From contig NZ_PUGE01000001.1 of assembly GCF_002967075.1 (NCBI RefSeq), positions 372,001 through 436,000 on the forward strand: a stretch of DNA of 64,000 bases, read 5' to 3'. The DNA comes from Corynebacterium sp. J010B-136 (GTDB taxonomy: Bacteria > Actinomycetota > Actinomycetes > Mycobacteriales > Mycobacteriaceae). The notes beneath the pieces are model-generated. The model was not told the DNA's origin. It saw nothing but the letters and a program-made list of their open reading frames with translations, and made no database searches. Below, one piece after another: positions 28,620 through 37,580 of the stretch; the first letter of the stretch is position 1; each line of letters starts with the position of its first letter. A program made the translations under genes and the position numbers.

Positions 28620-29092
28620 TAGCCGACCATGAGCCAAGTATCGTTAGGATCCTTGATGAAAGTCACCAAGGCCGCTGGGTTAATTGGCTGTACAGACTGC
28701 AGCTGGCCGCACAGGTCAATGTTTTGGCGGAAGTACTTCTCTGCAATCGGTGCGCCTTCAGTTGGCAGAACCAGCATGTAGTTGCTGTGCTCTGGGATCT
28801 GGCCATTTTCAAAGGTAAACATCGCTGGGTCAACACCAAGCTGTGCAATGTTTTCTTCAGTCACGCCTGGGCAGATTGGCATAACGGCGCTGATATTTTC
28901 GCCCCAGATATCAAGCGGTGCCAAAGAAGTACCGTGCAATCCGATTTCATCGACTTTCTCGATGCTGGATTCGAGATCTCCCGTGATAGCGGCCTCAGCA
29001 CGGGTGGCGTTGAAGGCAACCAGGCCCATGAGCACGACTAACCAGCCGGCCACAATTACGCCAATGAGTGCTTTGGTCTTTTCCGTCATCAT
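28619..29092 (-). CDS. Membrane-anchored hypothetical protein
   Basis: 157 residues with one N-terminal hydrophobic helix (about 8-28: ALIGVIVAGWLVVLMGLVAF) and an extracytoplasmic domain with two cysteines (PICPGV, DLCGQL) that could form a disulfide. ATG with AAAGGAG five bases upstream. It overlaps tsaB by one base, so it is translationally coupled to tsaB-rimI-tsaD. It is not a recognised t6A component; this is probably a Corynebacterium-specific insertion in the operon. Confidence 0.7.
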   Translation of the reverse strand: MMTEKTKALIGVIVAGWLVVLMGLVAFNATRAEAAITGDLESSIEKVDEIGLHGTSLAPLDIWGENISAVMPICPGVTEENIAQLGVDPAMFTFENGQIPEHSNYMLVLPTEGAPIAEKYFRQNIDLCGQLQSVQPINPAALVTFIKDPNDTWLMVG

Positions 29093-29173
29093 GGAACTCC
29101 TTTAATTAATAAACGCATGTTTTGTTTAGCGCATGGGGTATGCATATTCACTGCTTAACAGTACGCGCCTTCG

Positions 29174-29668
29174 TCAAGGGGTTGAAAACCAGCGCCAGTG
29201 GATAATGCGTGCCTGGGATTCGGGATCGTCTACTACTGCGGATTCCCGGTCCAAAGTAATCAGCAAGTAGCGCTCGGAAATTTGCTCAACCAATCCCCCG
29301 CCCCATTCAGCAATTACGACTGCTTCATCGAGTTCGGTATCAAGATCCAAGGCATCTAATTCACCGAGCGGATCCGCGCTTGTCGCACCATCTTCACCCA
29401 GCATGCGGTAGGCATCGACATGCACCAGCGCTGGACCGCCGACTAAGGAGCGATGCTCGCGGGCAATAACAAAAGTTGGCGAGGTGACGCGTCCTTTGAC
29501 CTGCATGCCACGGGCAATACCTTGGGTCAAGGTGGTCTTCCCGGCGCCTAAAGGCCCATCCATAATCACCACGTCGCCGGCTTTGAGGCTGCGCCCGAGT
29601 TTTTCACCCCAGGCTTGGGTTTCTTCTGCAGTTGCGCATTCTATGCTTCCGGATTCTGCAAAGCTCAC
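29174..29668 (-). CDS. tsaE: tRNA t6A biosynthesis ATPase TsaE
   Basis: A 164-residue P-loop ATPase with Walker A GPLGAGKTTLTQGIARG, the switch TSPTFVI, HVDAYR, and the Walker B-like VVIAEWGGG. It regulates the TsaB-TsaD complex. It overlaps alr by four bases (ATGA); alr-tsaE is the standard actinobacterial pair. Confidence 0.93.
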   Translation of the reverse strand: MSFAESGSIECATAEETQAWGEKLGRSLKAGDVVIMDGPLGAGKTTLTQGIARGMQVKGRVTSPTFVIAREHRSLVGGPALVHVDAYRMLGEDGATSADPLGELDALDLDTELDEAVVIAEWGGGLVEQISERYLLITLDRESAVVDDPESQARIIHWRWFSTP

Positions 29669-30765
29669 AGGTCAATGCCTCCCTCATAGGTGCGCTTCGT
29701 ACGCCCTGTGGGACGGCAGACGATTTCATAGTTGATAGTGCCTGCGGCATCGGCAAGCTGCGTAGCACTTTGTCCGCCTTCGCCAAAGATAATGACTTCA
29801 TCATCTGGGCTGACCCCAAATGGATTCTCGCCTAAATCAACCACGATCTGATCCATGGAGACTCGGCCGACATGCGGATAGCTTTTGCCGCTGATAGTCA
29901 CTTCCAAAGAACCTTGGATAGAGCGTGGCAGACCATCGGCGTAGCCCACGGGAACGACAGCTAGGTAGCCATCGGCAGGCGCTGTCCACGTCAGGCCATA
30001 GCAGGATGACTCGCCTTTTTTAATGGGCTTGACGTTAATGATGTTGGCTGCCCAGGTCATCGCTGGTTCCAAGCCATGCTCTAGCCCTGCGACCGGTTCC
30101 AGCCCGTAACAGGCAAGCCCGACGCGGACCTGGTCAAAGTGCAAATCTTTGCGCGTTAGTGTCGCTGGTGAATTCGCCAGATGATTTATCGGGCATTCCA
30201 GGCCTAGCTCACGAGCACGGGCAACAGCTTGCTGAAACTCCGCTGCTTGAATATCCGTGTGTGGATTATCCGGTTCATCAGCGCAGGCTAAGTGCGACAT
30301 TAAACCGGTGACCTCAATGTGCTCAGCATCGCGCAGCACGGTGAAAACTTCATCCCACTGTGCTGGGTCGACGCCATTGCGGTGCATCCCGGTTTCGACC
30401 TTGATAACAACCTTGACCGGTACCTCAATATCGACCAAGACCTGTGCATGCGCAAGCGATGGCACGCCGATGACGATATTGGAGCTTAAAGCATCCGAGA
30501 GGTCCTGTTCGGGTTCCCACATCCATGCCACTAACTCAGCGTCGATGCCCAGTTTGCGCAGTGCTACGGCTTCATCCACGGTGGCGCAGCCTAAAACATC
30601 TGCGCCAGCTTTGAGCATAACCGGAGCGACTTTTTCGACACCGTGGCCATAAGCATCTGCTTTGACCACGCACATTAAGCGAACATCCGGGCCGACCAAT
30701 TCTTTTAGTCGTCGCACGTTATGCGAAATGGCATCCAAATTGATTCGAGTGGAAAGTAGCGACAT
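29665..30765 (-). CDS. alr: Alanine racemase
   Basis: A 366-residue fold III PLP enzyme converting L- to D-alanine for peptidoglycan. PLP lysine in VVKADAYGHG (about residue 34); the opposite-face region is PHVGRVSMDQIVVDLG. Start ATG 30765. It lies 18 bp downstream of glmS on the same strand, so glmS-alr-tsaE may form one operon linking cell-wall precursors to translation. Confidence 0.96.
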   Translation of the reverse strand: MSLLSTRINLDAISHNVRRLKELVGPDVRLMCVVKADAYGHGVEKVAPVMLKAGADVLGCATVDEAVALRKLGIDAELVAWMWEPEQDLSDALSSNIVIGVPSLAHAQVLVDIEVPVKVVIKVETGMHRNGVDPAQWDEVFTVLRDAEHIEVTGLMSHLACADEPDNPHTDIQAAEFQQAVARARELGLECPINHLANSPATLTRKDLHFDQVRVGLACYGLEPVAGLEHGLEPAMTWAANIINVKPIKKGESSCYGLTWTAPADGYLAVVPVGYADGLPRSIQGSLEVTISGKSYPHVGRVSMDQIVVDLGENPFGVSPDDEVIIFGEGGQSATQLADAAGTINYEIVCRPTGRTKRTYEGGIDL

Positions 30766-30783
30766 GGGTTTATTGTAGGTCGG

Positions 30784-32649
30784 CTACTCCACTGTCACCG
30801 ATTTAGCCAGGTTACGTGGCTGATCCACGTCATAGCCCTTGGCTTCTGCCACCTTGCAGGCAAAGATTTGCAAAGGCACCGTAGCCAACAGCGGCTGCAT
30901 CAGCGTTGGTGCTTGTGGGATGCGGATGATGTGGTTGGCATAGGCTTCCACAGCTTCATCGCCTTCTTCGGCAATGACGATGGTGATAGCACCACGCGCG
31001 CGGACTTCCTGGATGTTGGAGACAACCTTGGCGTGCAAGGAATCCCGCCCGCGAGGCGAAGGCACGATGACAAAGACCGGCTGGCCTTCTTCGACTAGTG
31101 CGATAGGGCCATGCTTGAGCTCGCCCGCTGCGAAACCTTCGGCGTGCAGGTAGGCAATTTCTTTGAGTTTGAGCGCACCTTCGAGTGCCACTGGGAAACC
31201 GACGTGACGGCCTAAGAACAACACGGACGTGGCATCTTGCATGCTCTTAGCCAAATCCGTGACGGTCTCTTTGCCGTCGATGACGGTTTGGACCTTCTCA
31301 GGCATCGCGCGCAAGTCATCCAAGATGGATTCAACTTCATCGGCAAACATGTTCCCGCGCAGCTGCGCCAAGTACAGACCCAAGACATAAGTCGCGGTAA
31401 TCTGCGCCAAGAAAGCCTTGGTGGAAGCCACAGCGATTTCCGGACCAGCGTGGGTATAAAGCGCTGCATCAGCCTCACGTGGGATGGATGCGCCTTGGGT
31501 ATTACAAATCGCAATAACCTTCGCACCCTGCTGGCGGGCATGGCGCACCGCCATGAGCGTGTCCATGGTCTCACCCGATTGCGACAGCGCGACCACTAGG
31601 GTCTTTTCGTTGACGATTGGATCGCGGTAGCGGAACTCGTGTGCGAGCTCCACCTCGGTCGGAATGCGGCACCAGTGCTCGATGGCATAGCGCGCCACAT
31701 GACCAGCATAAGCCGCGGTGCCGCAGGCAATGACGATGATCTTATCGATGGATTTCAGCAGCGATTCTTCAATACGCAATTCATCGATAGCCAAATTGCC
31801 CTTTTCATCCACACGCCCCATCAAGGTATCGCGCACGGCAGCAGGCTGGTCGTGGATTTCTTTTTCCATGAAGGAGGCAAAGCCGCCCTTTTCGGCAGCA
31901 GCAGCGTCCCACTCAATGTCGAAGCGCTTGCCCTCTTGTGGGTTGCCGTCGTAATCGGTGATGACTACTTCATCAGCGGTGACCGTCACGATGTGATCGT
32001 TGTCCATCTCAACGGCCTTTTTCGTGTAGTCAATAAAGCCAGAGACATCGGATCCCAGGAAGTTCTCGCTCTCGCCCAAGCCAATAACCAATGGCGAATC
32101 CCGGCGCGCAGCCACAATCTGATCTGGCTGGTCGGCGTGAATAGCCAGAAGGGTAAAGGCGCCATCGAAAAGCTGGCAAGCCTTACGCATAGCAAGGGTT
32201 AGCTCGCCGGTTTGCTCAAACAAGTCCGCCAAAACCGCGGCTGCAACTTCAGTGTCCGTATCGGAGACAAAGTGGTAGCCCTTGTCCTGCATGCTGGTTT
32301 TCAGCTCAGCGAAGTTTTCGATGATGCCGTTGTGTACGACGGCTAGTTTGCCGCCGGCAACAACGTGCGGGTGCGAGTTGATATCGCTTGGGCCACCGTG
32401 GGTAGCCCAGCGGGTGTGGCCAATGCCCAATACCGAGTTCGGTAGCGGGCGCGCAGCGATTTCTGCCTCCAACGCTGCTACCTTGCCTGCTTTCTTTCGC
32501 CACTGGAGTTGACCATCAAAGTACACAGCAAGTCCTGCTGAGTCATACCCGCGGTATTCCAGCCGACGAAGACCTTCAAGGACAACGTCCTCGGCAAAGT
32601 ACTCTCGGTTCTCGGAAAAGCGACCGACATATCCTACGATTCCACACAT
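30784..32649 (-). CDS. glmS: Glutamine-fructose-6-phosphate aminotransferase GlmS
   Basis: Start ATG 32649 gives 621 residues with the catalytic Cys at position 2 (MCGIVGYVG), as required after Met removal; a longer frame upstream would hide it and is rejected. The Ntn glutaminase domain (1-240) is followed by two SIS isomerase domains (CGTAAYAGHVARY; LSQSGETMDT; LGRHVGFPVALEGALKLKE in two parts). It makes glucosamine-6-P, feeding GlmM encoded 3.4 kb away. No glmS ribozyme was seen in the leader. Confidence 0.96.
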   Translation of the reverse strand: MCGIVGYVGRFSENREYFAEDVVLEGLRRLEYRGYDSAGLAVYFDGQLQWRKKAGKVAALEAEIAARPLPNSVLGIGHTRWATHGGPSDINSHPHVVAGGKLAVVHNGIIENFAELKTSMQDKGYHFVSDTDTEVAAAVLADLFEQTGELTLAMRKACQLFDGAFTLLAIHADQPDQIVAARRDSPLVIGLGESENFLGSDVSGFIDYTKKAVEMDNDHIVTVTADEVVITDYDGNPQEGKRFDIEWDAAAAEKGGFASFMEKEIHDQPAAVRDTLMGRVDEKGNLAIDELRIEESLLKSIDKIIVIACGTAAYAGHVARYAIEHWCRIPTEVELAHEFRYRDPIVNEKTLVVALSQSGETMDTLMAVRHARQQGAKVIAICNTQGASIPREADAALYTHAGPEIAVASTKAFLAQITATYVLGLYLAQLRGNMFADEVESILDDLRAMPEKVQTVIDGKETVTDLAKSMQDATSVLFLGRHVGFPVALEGALKLKEIAYLHAEGFAAGELKHGPIALVEEGQPVFVIVPSPRGRDSLHAKVVSNIQEVRARGAITIVIAEEGDEAVEAYANHIIRIPQAPTLMQPLLATVPLQIFACKVAEAKGYDVDQPRNLAKSVTVE

Positions 32650-32828
32650 AGCCACAAACTTTACAACAGGTTTTCTCATCCTTTCACCACATAAATCGGC
32701 ACGGTTTCTATAAATTTGGCAGTACCAGGAAAAACCGTCGTGCAAGAATCCGCACTGTGGGCAAAATTTCACCCGGGGCTGGGATGTTTATGCATCACGC
32801 GTTAGTAGTTTGTTCTATCCTGGGTAGT

Positions 32829-33686
32829 GTGTCTGCGAATTTGAAGAAACACCTGGCAACGTTGTCCAAGCGTGGAGGCCACCGCGTGCTCGTCGGCGAT
32901 CTTGACTACGCCGGCCTGCCTGGCAAGGTCTACACCCCGGCGGAAGGCAAAGGCCTCGCGGCCGTAGCTTTTGGCCATGACTGGCGCAAACACGTCAAGG
33001 ATTACCACGCGACCCTGCGGCATTTAGCAAGCTGGGGCATTGTTGTAGTCGCCCCGGATACTGAGACCGGATTAATTCCTAACCACCGCAACCTGGCTGC
33101 TGACTTGGAATCCAGCTTGCAGGTTGCCGCTGGTGTAAGGCTCGGCAACGGCAATATCACCGTCTCCCCACACAAGCTGGGACTTATTGGCCACGGCATG
33201 GGTGGCGCTGCTGCAGTGCTCGCTGCAGTTGATAATGACAAGGTTAAGGCCGTCGGCGCATTTTATCCTGCGCAGTCTGCGCCTTCCGCAGATGCCGCAG
33301 CGCGCAGCCTGAAAATCCCTGGATTGGTCATCGGTTCGGGCCGTTCCGATATCTTCAACGCCGGTAACCCAGCCAAGCTGGCTTATAACTGGGGCGGCGA
33401 CGTTGCCTACCGCGAGGTAGAAAAGGGCACCCAGCAAGGATTTTCGGAAGACTTCTTCTTCAAACTCGCACTGGGCTCTGGCGCATTCCAGGCATCACAG
33501 GCTGAGGTAGCTCGCGGTCTTATGGTCGGCTTCTTGCTGCACCAGCTCGAAGGCGACAAGACTTATTCTGATTTCTCAGATCCGGAAGCCGCAGCCAAAG
33601 GCGTCGAAAGCTTCTTTGGTGACGACCTTGCCAACCGCGCCGGCGAACCATCTGCCGGCGCACTAGCTCCGGTCAACAAGGACTAG
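32829..33686 (+). CDS. Alpha/beta-hydrolase-fold protein lacking the usual nucleophile
   Basis: GTG 32829 gives 285 residues starting SANLKKHLATLSKRG; ATGs at 32784 or 32790 are alternatives. TATCCT (32816-32821) ends seven bases before the GTG, fitting a leaderless mRNA. The fold resembles dienelactone-hydrolase/lipase-like proteins (FGHDW, SWGIVVVAPDTETG, PHKLGLIGHGMGGAAAVLAA in two parts). The nucleophile elbow is G-H-G-M-G: Gly123 stands where Ser or Cys is expected. It may be non-catalytic or use another residue. It is divergent from glmS. Confidence 0.75.
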   Translation: MSANLKKHLATLSKRGGHRVLVGDLDYAGLPGKVYTPAEGKGLAAVAFGHDWRKHVKDYHATLRHLASWGIVVVAPDTETGLIPNHRNLAADLESSLQVAAGVRLGNGNITVSPHKLGLIGHGMGGAAAVLAAVDNDKVKAVGAFYPAQSAPSADAAARSLKIPGLVIGSGRSDIFNAGNPAKLAYNWGGDVAYREVEKGTQQGFSEDFFFKLALGSGAFQASQAEVARGLMVGFLLHQLEGDKTYSDFSDPEAAAKGVESFFGDDLANRAGEPSAGALAPVNKD

Positions 33687-33698
33687 AAGCCTACTTCT

Positions 33699-34094
33699 TT
33701 AGCCTCTTCGCAGTACTGACTTCACCTGCCCGGGTTTAACCCGTCCTGGTTTATCTTGCCCTGGCGCCTTCGGCGGCGCCGGGGCTTGCTGCTTTTCTGA
33801 AGCTATAGCTTCCCTATTTGCTGCTGTATGCCCCGGCTTATATGGATGTTTCTGCGGCGGTGCACCATGCGGTACTGCTGGCGTCCGGTAGTCCAACGGA
33901 CGATTCTGCATGTGCGAACTACCACCGGCTTCAGCCACTGCTGCTTTCTTCTGCGCAGCCTCGCGTGCGCGTGCCGCTTCTCGTTCAGCAGACTTTTCTA
34001 AATCCTTTTGGGCTTTTTCTAGCGTTGCTTCAAACTCTGTCAGGCGGGCTGCTGCACGCTTGCGAAACTGTAGAGCAAAATCTTCGAAATCCAT
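33699..34094 (-). CDS. Charged helical protein, third gene of a putative T7SS-linked operon
   Basis: ATG 34094 overlaps the preceding stop (TAATG), giving 131 residues; a GTG two codons upstream is possible. The N-terminal half is a charged helix likely to form a coiled coil (FALQFRKRAAARLTEFEATL..., then EREAARAREAAQKKAA); the C-terminal half is basic and Pro-rich (PPKAPGQDKPGRVKPGQVK). No signal peptide or membrane helix. The family is not recognised. Coupling suggests it works with the large Pro/Cys-rich protein, perhaps as chaperone or cargo. Confidence 0.65.
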   Translation of the reverse strand: MDFEDFALQFRKRAAARLTEFEATLEKAQKDLEKSAEREAARAREAAQKKAAVAEAGGSSHMQNRPLDYRTPAVPHGAPPQKHPYKPGHTAANREAIASEKQQAPAPPKAPGQDKPGRVKPGQVKSVLRRG

Positions 34095-35644
34095 TACCAC
34101 GCGCCTGCCTTCCGTGCCGGTGAACTAGGGGTTGACTGTGCAGCTGCGCTTCCTGCGGAGCTTGCTTGAGGTTCTTGGGTTTGTTGAGGTGCTGGCTGCG
34201 GTGCAGGTTGCGCATTCGCCTGTGCACTCGGCGCATTATCTACGTGAATATCCGCCGCCCCGGAAACCGCAGAAAGCTTCTTCGGAGGAGGCGTTGGTTC
34301 GGGCACCTTCGATAAATCTTCCGGCTGAGGTTTAGGCTTTGGTTCTGGTTTTGGTTCCGGTTCCGGCTCTGGCTCGGGTTCTGGCTCGGTTGTGTCACCA
34401 ATGTTTTCTAGGCACTCAGCAAGCCCCCACATCAATGCTCCTAGGCCGACAATGGCGACGCCAACGCCGAGCAGGCCTAAGATTCCGCAGCAGCTCGTTG
34501 ACGGCTCACACGAGTCTTCAGGTTCACAGGGTTCTTTGGGTGCTGGTGGTTCTGCCGGCACCGTTGGCTCTGGCGGTGTGGAAGGCTGCGCCGGCTTAGT
34601 TGGTTCCTTAACGCACTCAGGTTCCGGCGGTGGGCACGCCTTGGGATTGGGCTTAGGTTCAGGCTTGGGTTCGGGCTTTTGCTTCGGCTTATCGCAGTCT
34701 TTGCTCTCCGGGGCGTTTGGAGTTTTACTCGGCGGAGTCTCTGGCTGCGGCTTGGGTGCCTCCGGTGCCGGCTTGGATTCCACAGGTGTAGTCTCCACCG
34801 GTTTAGTGTCTACAGGCTTTGTGCCTACAGGATTCGTGTCTTTCGGAGCCGGTTCTTCTGGACACGGCTCTACTTCTTTGGGTGGCGGTTCGCAGGTGTG
34901 CTCCCCAGCTGGTTGGGCTGGCAGTGGACACTCTGGGGTCTCAGGCGGCTCGCACGGTAATGGGCGTTCACTAATACCATCACAGCGACGGAGGAATTCT
35001 TCGTAGCATTTCTCCACGCTGTCATCGCGGTCTTGGCAGGTGCCAATGATCTGTTCATTGGTATCTTCAATCAGGTTGCCCGCCACCGATACCGCCGCAG
35101 AAGCAAGAGCTCCCATGGGGGTTCGCCGAATAAACTGAGTGAGAATAGAAATTAGATGCGTAGCCGGCTCGAGTATTTCCGACATTGCGGTATCTGAAGT
35201 CGTGCAAATATCTTCGATAGTCTCCGCACACTGCTCAGAGTCTTTCACCAAGTTCCGGCATTGCTGGTCATCTTCCTCATCATCGGTCGCAAGCTTGTCG
35301 AAGAAACCCAACAGTGCCCCGCCACCAAAAGAACCCAGCACACCCGTGGCCATCTCTAGGAAAAATCCCCCGATACCTCGCCCGCCCGTCGTGGTTTTAC
35401 CACCGCGTGCTTCTGCGGTCACCGGCCCTACAGCTGCTTTAGTACCAGCAATTAATTCCTGCGGGTTGAGCCCATCAACGGCGCCTATTTTTTGCTGGAG
35501 AAAATCAAAGGGCGTCGATGGTCCTAGGTAAGCACCTAAAGAAGCTGCCTGAAATTGCGCGACCGCCGCATGGTAATCGGCGAGCTTTCCCGCTGCCATT
35601 GAGGACATGGAAGACATAGATGACACAGCTGACTCAGCACTCAT
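34094..35644 (-). CDS. Large Pro/Cys-rich membrane protein, putative type VII-associated
   Basis: 516 residues, no signal peptide. Residues 1-60 are helical (LADYHAAVAQFQAASLGAYL), 85-118 Gly-rich and hydrophobic, 129-221 helical with spaced cysteines. Residues 225-382 are a Pro/Lys/Glu linker with CxPP-type repeats and 271-290 NPVGTKPVDTKPVETTPVES. One membrane helix spans about 387-410 (after SCC), then an EP/KP-repeat and Gln/Ala/Pro tail ending RKAGAW. I count 18 cysteines, unusual for a cytosolic actinobacterial protein. It overlaps both neighbours. Function unknown; the location in the ESX-4 neighbourhood and the shared promoter element suggest a secretion-linked role. Confidence 0.7.
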   Translation of the reverse strand: MSAESAVSSMSSMSSMAAGKLADYHAAVAQFQAASLGAYLGPSTPFDFLQQKIGAVDGLNPQELIAGTKAAVGPVTAEARGGKTTTGGRGIGGFFLEMATGVLGSFGGGALLGFFDKLATDDEEDDQQCRNLVKDSEQCAETIEDICTTSDTAMSEILEPATHLISILTQFIRRTPMGALASAAVSVAGNLIEDTNEQIIGTCQDRDDSVEKCYEEFLRRCDGISERPLPCEPPETPECPLPAQPAGEHTCEPPPKEVEPCPEEPAPKDTNPVGTKPVDTKPVETTPVESKPAPEAPKPQPETPPSKTPNAPESKDCDKPKQKPEPKPEPKPNPKACPPPEPECVKEPTKPAQPSTPPEPTVPAEPPAPKEPCEPEDSCEPSTSCCGILGLLGVGVAIVGLGALMWGLAECLENIGDTTEPEPEPEPEPEPKPEPKPKPQPEDLSKVPEPTPPPKKLSAVSGAADIHVDNAPSAQANAQPAPQPAPQQTQEPQASSAGSAAAQSTPSSPARKAGAW

Positions 35645-35955
35645 TGGTCACCCTCAATGTTGAATCGACTAAATACTGCAGCTGAATCATCATCGGTTGC
35701 TTTCACCACGTCATATTCACCAATCGCAGCGATAGCAGAGCGGGTGATATTGTGCAGCTGATTATTGCGCCGTTGATGAATTCGCGCGAGCATCGACTGG
35801 ATGCTTTGGGCATAGCCGGTGAAATCACGCCCGGCAGCAGCCTGCGGGAAATGCGGCACCTGCCGGTTAAGCGCTGTTTGGCGCGAAGCCGTGGCATCGA
35901 TAAGCCCCTGCAATTTCCCAACGGCTTCTGAGTGGTCGAAGTCTATGTCAGACAC
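35641..35955 (-). CDS. Small EspC/WXG100-like helical protein, first gene of operon
   Basis: GTG 35955, seven bases after a very strong GGGGGAGGG, gives 104 residues; longer in-frame extensions lack a ribosome-binding site. The pattern is two long helices joined by a turn near AAAGRDFTGY, with no signal peptide, and a tail EYDVVKATDDDSA that resembles the Y-x(n)-D export tails of EspC-like type VII substrates. There is no Trp-X-Gly, so it is not a classical WXG100. It overlaps the next gene by four bases (ATGA). The call is an inference from shape and context. Confidence 0.65.
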   Translation of the reverse strand: MSDIDFDHSEAVGKLQGLIDATASRQTALNRQVPHFPQAAAGRDFTGYAQSIQSMLARIHQRRNNQLHNITRSAIAAIGEYDVVKATDDDSAAVFSRFNIEGDQ

Positions 35956-36017
35956 GCGAAAGCCCTCCCCCTTTATGGTTTTAAGTGGCAAATACACAAA
36001 TTTCGTGCGTTATCCAT

Positions 36018-36048
36018 ATTGGACTGCCACCGCAACCAGAAGGTTCCG
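36018..36048 (-). promoter_or_regulatory. ECF-sigma-like promoter element, copy B
   Basis: Minus strand reads CGGAACCTTCTGG, nine bases, CAGTCCAAT. It is identical in arms and spacing to 39622-39652 (26 of 31 positions). GGAAC fits an ECF -35 and GTC a -10. The predicted start is near 36010, leaving a leader of about 55 bases before GTG 35955. Confidence 0.7.
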
Positions 36049-36084
36049 GGGAAGGGCAAGAAAACGGAGTTAGATCACTAAACT

Positions 36085-37428
36085 CTAGGCAGCTGCAACA
36101 ATCGCAGCTAGGCGGCCTGCAACCTTGCGGGCCTGCTCAGCCTCTGCGGCTTCGACCATGACGCGGAAAAGCTCCTCCGTACCCGATGGGCGCAGCAGAA
36201 CGCGGCCAGATTCACCGAGTTCTTCTTCTGCCTCCGCAATGGCGGTCAGTACTTCTGGAGAATCCAAAATCTTAGACTTATTGGACACTGGCACGTTGAT
36301 AAGTGTCTGCGGCAAAACTGTCATCACCGACGCCAGCTCTTTCAGGCTCTTGCCGGTCTTCGCCATGCGTGCCATAAGTGAAAGACCAGACAAGATGCCA
36401 TCGCCCGTTGGGCAATCCTCCGGCAGCACGATGTGGCCGGATTGTTCACCACCCAAGGAGTAATCGCCGCGAATGAGCTCTTCGACCACGTAGCGGTCAC
36501 CGACCTTGGTTTCGCGAACCTCGATGCCTTGCTCTTTCATCGCGAGCTTAAGACCTAAGTTAGACATGACGGTGGCAACGAGCGTGTTGAAACGCAGGTT
36601 GTTTTCTTCTTTCATGCCGACAGCCAAAATTGCCATGATCTGATCCCCGTCAACCACGTTGCCTTCGGCATCGACAGCCAAGCAGCGGTCAGCATCACCG
36701 TCGTGGGCTAGGCCCAAGTGTGCGCCGTGTTCGAGCACTGCTTCTTGTGTTTTATCAATGTGGGTGGAACCGCAATCCTCATTGATATTGAAAGCATTGG
36801 GCTTGTTGTGAATAGGCACAACCTCAGCACCGGCTTCGCGGTAGGCCTCAATAGCAACGCGGGAAGCAGCGCCATTGGCCGCGTCAACGACTACTTTTAA
36901 ACCCGACAAATCCACCGGTACTGCTTCGCGCAGGTGCTTGCGATAACGGTCACGGGCATCAGGAGATTCAGAGATAATCCGGCCCAGCTTCGTGCCGGTT
37001 GGGCCATCATCGCTAAGTTGCTCCATGGTGGACTGGATGTGGTCTTCGACCGAATCGGGAAGTTTGCGACCACCGGCGGCGAAGAACTTGATGCCATTAT
37101 CTGGCATAGGGTTGTGCGAGGCGGAAATCATCACGCCTAGGTCTGCGCCGTAGTCATCGGTGAGGAAAGCAATCGCTGGGGTTGGCAGCACGCCGACCCG
37201 GACAACGTCCACGCCGCGCGATGCTAGACCAGCCGCAATGGCAGCGTCGAGCATTTCTCCCGATACGCGCGGGTCACGGCCAATTACCGCGGTTGGGCGC
37301 AGTTCATAAGATTCCCGGTCAGCAGTCAAGACCTCAGCTGCAGCTTGTCCTAATTTCAACGCCAGGATCGGAGTGAGTTTCTTATTAGCCAAGCCACGAA
37401 CGCCATCAGTACCAAAAAGTCGAGTCAT
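36085..37428 (-). CDS. glmM: Phosphoglucosamine mutase GlmM
   Basis: A 447-residue alpha-D-phosphohexomutase converting glucosamine-6-P to glucosamine-1-P for UDP-GlcNAc. The start region [12 protein letters not shown] is typical; the phosphoserine loop is [19 protein letters not shown] (Ser about 102), the metal site DGDADR, and the phosphate-binding loop [14 protein letters not shown]. It is placed downstream of rplM-rpsI as in M. tuberculosis (Rv3441c). Confidence 0.96.
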   Translation of the reverse strand: MTRLFGTDGVRGLANKKLTPILALKLGQAAAEVLTADRESYELRPTAVIGRDPRVSGEMLDAAIAAGLASRGVDVVRVGVLPTPAIAFLTDDYGADLGVMISASHNPMPDNGIKFFAAGGRKLPDSVEDHIQSTMEQLSDDGPTGTKLGRIISESPDARDRYRKHLREAVPVDLSGLKVVVDAANGAASRVAIEAYREAGAEVVPIHNKPNAFNINEDCGSTHIDKTQEAVLEHGAHLGLAHDGDADRCLAVDAEGNVVDGDQIMAILAVGMKEENNLRFNTLVATVMSNLGLKLAMKEQGIEVRETKVGDRYVVEELIRGDYSLGGEQSGHIVLPEDCPTGDGILSGLSLMARMAKTGKSLKELASVMTVLPQTLINVPVSNKSKILDSPEVLTAIAEAEEELGESGRVLLRPSGTEELFRVMVEAAEAEQARKVAGRLAAIVAAA

Positions 37429-37521
37429 AATTATAGATTATGCCTGGTGTATGTCTGATTTGTTGATTTGGGGCAGCAACAAGCCCTAACGTGCCCCCGC
37501 ATGCAGGCACAGAAACAACAA

Positions 37522-37558
37522 ACCCGTTGCTGCTTCCGGAAAAGAAACAACAACGGGT
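37522..37558 (-). terminator. Terminator after rpsI
   Basis: ACCCGTTG (37522-37529) and CAACGGGT (37551-37558) form the base of a stem that extends with G-U pairs to about 15 bp. On the minus strand it is followed by TTTGTTGTTT. Confidence 0.75.
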
Positions 37559-37580
37559 GAGTTGAATAAAAAGCGAAAGA

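Noticed and set aside
32650..32772. N-terminal extension of glmS starting MKFCPQCGFLH
   Set aside because: Catalytic Cys must follow the initiator Met (MCGIVG); an extension would inactivate the glutaminase. The CPQC motif in the extension is likely chance.
34360..34750. EP/KP and Pro-rich repeats considered as CRISPR or tandem DNA repeats
   Set aside because: They are in-frame low-complexity codon repeats, with no constant spacer or repeat unit and no cas genes.
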